33,576 nucleotides of DNA from an uncultured Oscillospiraceae bacterium (GTDB lineage Bacteria; Bacillota; Clostridia; Oscillospirales; Oscillospiraceae). The notes beneath the pieces are model-generated. The model was not told the origin of the DNA and made no database searches. It saw only the letters and a list, made by a program, of their open reading frames with translations. The DNA lies in assembly GCA_910577525.1 (NCBI GenBank), contig CAJTLI010000027.1:1-33576 (forward strand). Reading direction: 5' to 3'. This document shows positions 31,594 to 33,576 of this stretch, piece after piece; the stretch's first letter is position 1; every line of letters starts with the position of its first letter. The translations under genes and the position numbers were made by a program.

Positions 31594-33291
31594 CTATGGA
31601 ACCGTGCTCAGACACTGGCTGATGAGGTAGCGGCCATTGCTGGGATGGTTCCGAATCTGGCTGTAGGCCGCCAGGTCGTTGAAGTGCCACCACTCGGAGG
31701 CCAGCGGGGTGAGGTCCGCGCCGGTGCAGTAGCGCTGGAGGGCCCGGGCGGGCTGGTTGGCCGCCATGGCCGGGGCCATCTCGGCAGTGCGCCAGGCGGT
31801 CTTGGAGAAGATGGCCACCGGACTGGTATAGGTGGCCGCCGCCATGCTCAGCTCATGGATGGGGGTGGGCATGGCGTACTCCTCGTACTCATCCACCTGA
31901 ACCACCTCGTGGCCGCCGATGGTGATGATGCGGGACCGGTAAACCTTGGCAAGGCTCACATCCATGGCATAGCCCTCCTGGTGGTTGGAGGCGCCGGTGG
32001 CGATGAACCAGGAGATGTTCCACGGCCTGGTGGTGATTCCCGCCCGCACGGCCGGGTCCCGCCTGGACAGGGCGCTGAGGTTGTTGACCACCGACATCTG
32101 GGCCTCATAGGGCCGGAACCCCTCGTACAGCACCAGGGTGTTCCCCTCCGACAGGGCCTTCTGCTGGGCCCGGCACACGTTTTTCGCCATGGCGTACAGC
32201 ACCGGCATCATGAATTCCGTGCGGCCCAGCCGCTCGTTCCGGGCCTTGCACTGATAGAGGGCCTGGCCGGTGATATTGGGAATGTCCTTTCCGCTGCTGA
32301 CAAACACGGAGGAATAGGCGTTGGTGTCGTTGTAGATTATGGACGGGATCACGTCGGGCAGATTGATCAGACAGTACCGGTGCTCCACCCAGCCGGTCTC
32401 TCCCGACACCAGCTGAACCATCCACCAGTCCCCGGACTCGTTCAGAATGGCAAAGGCCGTGCCCGGCTCCAGCACCATCAGCGCCCCCTCCATGGGGTCG
32501 GGGGTCGGCGTGGGTTCGGGCTCCGGAGAGGCGGTGGGCTCCGGCTCCGGAGAGGCGGTGGGCTCCGGCTCCGGGGAGGGTTCCGGCTCCTGAGAGGGCT
32601 CCCCGCTGGGGCTGGGCCCGGCGGAGGGGTCCGGTTCGGGCTGGGCGCTCTCCGGCGGCTGGCTGGGCGTGGCTTCCGGGTCCGGCTCCGCCTGGGAGGG
32701 CGCGGGGGACGGATCCTCAGAGGGCTCGCCGCCGGAGGGCTCCCCCCCGGCGCTGGGGGTGACAAAGGCGCTGGCCAGCACATCGGACCCGGGGTCCGTT
32801 TCCGCCGGCGCGGGCGCGGTTTCCGCGGGAGTGGGGTCCGGCCCGGGCTCGGAACTGGCCGGGGGCTCCGGCCCGGGTTCCGGCGAGGGCTCCGGCGGGG
32901 GGGTGACGGCCACGGGCTCCGGCGGGGCGTAGATGGTGGCAAGCTTGCCCTCCTCCCCTTCCGGAAGCTCCCCCCACAGGGGGAGGCGGATGGAGGCGTA
33001 GCCGGTGGCCCCCCGGACGGGCAGCTCCAAGCCCTCCGCAGGCGTGAAGGCGATGTCCAGGGTGTGGCTGGGGTCCCAGATGTCGGGGTCCTCGGAGACC
33101 TCCGGGCCGGGCTCCTGAGAGGTCTCCGGGGTCTTTGTGGGGTCGGTGACAAGAATAGAGGAAGGGGCCGGTCCGTCCGTGCCGGTGGGGCCGGGGGCGG
33201 CAGTGGCCTCGGCTCTCCCCCGAAAACAGCCCGCCAGCAGCTGAAGAAGCAGGACGGACGCCACTATGTACGATAACTTGCGCAGCTTCAT
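31594..33291 (-). CDS. Lipoprotein with Pro/Glu/Ser linker, SH3-like and M15 (VanX/VanY-type) peptidase domains
   Basis: The 565-residue product starts with a lipoprotein signal (LLAGC, Cys22). A long region rich in Pro, Glu and Ser follows (about 140-275, repeats of PEPEPTAS), then an SH3-like stretch (about 275-310, MVLEPGTAFAILNESGDWWMV). The catalytic M15 domain (about 330-560) contains EGFRPYEAQ, SNHQEGYAMD (His437, Asp444) and SEWWHF (Glu533, His536), the zinc and catalytic residues of the VanX/VanY group. It probably acts on D-Ala-containing peptidoglycan stems or dipeptides at the outer face of the membrane. GAGGA-type sequence precedes the start. It ends 12 bases from the shared terminator and follows a Pro-rich gene by 19 bases, likely in one operon. 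Confidence 0.87.
   Translation of the reverse strand: MKLRKLSYIVASVLLLQLLAGCFRGRAEATAAPGPTGTDGPAPSSILVTDPTKTPETSQEPGPEVSEDPDIWDPSHTLDIAFTPAEGLELPVRGATGYASIRLPLWGELPEGEEGKLATIYAPPEPVAVTPPPEPSPEPGPEPPASSEPGPDPTPAETAPAPAETDPGSDVLASAFVTPSAGGEPSGGEPSEDPSPAPSQAEPDPEATPSQPPESAQPEPDPSAGPSPSGEPSQEPEPSPEPEPTASPEPEPTASPEPEPTPTPDPMEGALMVLEPGTAFAILNESGDWWMVQLVSGETGWVEHRYCLINLPDVIPSIIYNDTNAYSSVFVSSGKDIPNITGQALYQCKARNERLGRTEFMMPVLYAMAKNVCRAQQKALSEGNTLVLYEGFRPYEAQMSVVNNLSALSRRDPAVRAGITTRPWNISWFIATGASNHQEGYAMDVSLAKVYRSRIITIGGHEVVQVDEYEEYAMPTPIHELSMAAATYTSPVAIFSKTAWRTAEMAPAMAANQPARALQRYCTGADLTPLASEWWHFNDLAAYSQIRNHPSNGRYLISQCLSTVP
32525..32572 (-). repeat. 24-bp tandem repeat in the linker of the peptidase gene
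   Basis: Two perfect copies of a 24-base unit (32525-32548 and 32549-32572), with degraded copies on both sides, encode an eight-residue repeat built on PEPEPTAS. This is typical of wall-spanning linkers. Confidence 0.75.
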
Positions 33292-33310
33292 GACGGCCTC
33301 CTCGGATCGC

Positions 33311-33576
33311 TCAGATCACATCCTGCACGGTCTCAACGCTTCCTTCCCGGTAAGTATAGACCGTAAATCCGTTGTAAACCAACTCGCCGTCCTCGCCGCT
33401 GCCCATACAGCTGGGGGCGTAGTCCCTGGAGATGGGCTGGCCGATGGCGGCGATCAGGCTGGAGACGCTCTGCCCGATGAAGGCGGCGGCGTCCGCCTTG
33501 GTGGCGGCGGGCCGGGGCGCGGGCGTTGGCGTGGGCGCGGGGGTGGGAGCGGGCTCCACTGCCGGGGGTGGGGAGG
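33311..33576 (-). CDS. C-terminal part of a Pro-rich hypothetical protein, cut by the window edge
   Basis: About 88 codons are visible and the frame stays open to the window end, so the true start lies outside; the GTG at 33559 is inside the linker and is not a likely start. The visible part begins with a Pro/Ala/Thr linker (PAPTPAPTPTPAP) and ends in a small domain (about 60 residues; FIGQSVSSLIAAIGQP, then LVYNGFTVYTY). The domain recalls the small alpha-beta fold of BamE/SmpA-like lipoprotein domains, a weak resemblance only. It is 19 bases upstream of the M15 lipoprotein gene and probably shares its operon and a surface location. Confidence 0.7.
   Translation of the reverse strand, partial: SPPPAVEPAPTPAPTPTPAPRPAATKADAAAFIGQSVSSLIAAIGQPISRDYAPSCMGSGEDGELVYNGFTVYTYREGSVETVQDVI

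Overview
The window is GC-rich DNA with strong AGGAGG-type ribosome binding sites, long tightly packed operons and Firmicutes-type families: a GHKL/LytTR two-component pair, a GPH sugar symporter, a circularly permuted GH3 enzyme and many zinc-ribbon membrane proteins. This suggests a high-GC gut clostridium of the Oscillospiraceae type (Flavonifractor, Lawsonibacter, Intestinimonas or Oscillibacter relatives). That assignment is inference from style and gene content; no rRNA or other marker gene is present. I found no tRNA, rRNA, CRISPR array or transposase gene.

Region 1 (209-7725, + strand) is a six-gene operon. It encodes a zinc-ribbon membrane protein with a large outer domain, a small coiled-coil protein ending in a zinc ribbon, an ABC ATPase, a second zinc-ribbon membrane protein, and two ABC-2 type permeases. 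It looks like a self-contained exporter with zinc-ribbon accessory proteins, and its substrate is unknown. A cluster of four consecutive hairpins (7741-7884) separates it from region 2, which is transcribed towards it.

Region 2 (7942-22160, - strand) is a long co-directional run. In transcription order it holds a membrane-anchored permuted GH3 enzyme, a small four-helix membrane protein, a GPH-type glycoside symporter, an 81-residue membrane protein, an MBOAT O-acyltransferase, a protein with two SGNH-like domains around a leucine-rich-repeat/InlB-type core, a GH2 enzyme and a GH78-like enzyme. The GH2 and GH78-like enzymes have no export signal and should act in the cytoplasm.

Region 3 (22495-31408, + strand) diverges from region 2. 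It starts with a LytTR response regulator and a GHKL histidine kinase, followed by a second GH78-like enzyme. From its own promoter follow a GH43 enzyme, a rhamnulokinase, an AraA-type ketol-isomerase and rhamnulose-1-phosphate aldolase. Regions 2 and 3 read together as a locus for rhamnose-containing glycans or glycosides: surface trimming by GH3, uptake by the symporter, cytoplasmic release of sugars by GH2, GH43 and GH78-like enzymes, and conversion of L-rhamnose to dihydroxyacetone phosphate and lactaldehyde. The MBOAT/SGNH acyl-transfer module inside the glycosidase operon is the most unusual part.

Region 4 (31594-33576, - strand) follows a strong bidirectional terminator. It carries a lipoprotein with a Pro/Glu/Ser-rich linker and a VanX/VanY-type (M15) peptidase domain, and the end of another Pro-rich protein cut by the window edge. 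Palindromic GTAGGGGCG-type repeats lie in the rhamnose operon; one of them forms the 3' end of the rhamnulokinase gene.
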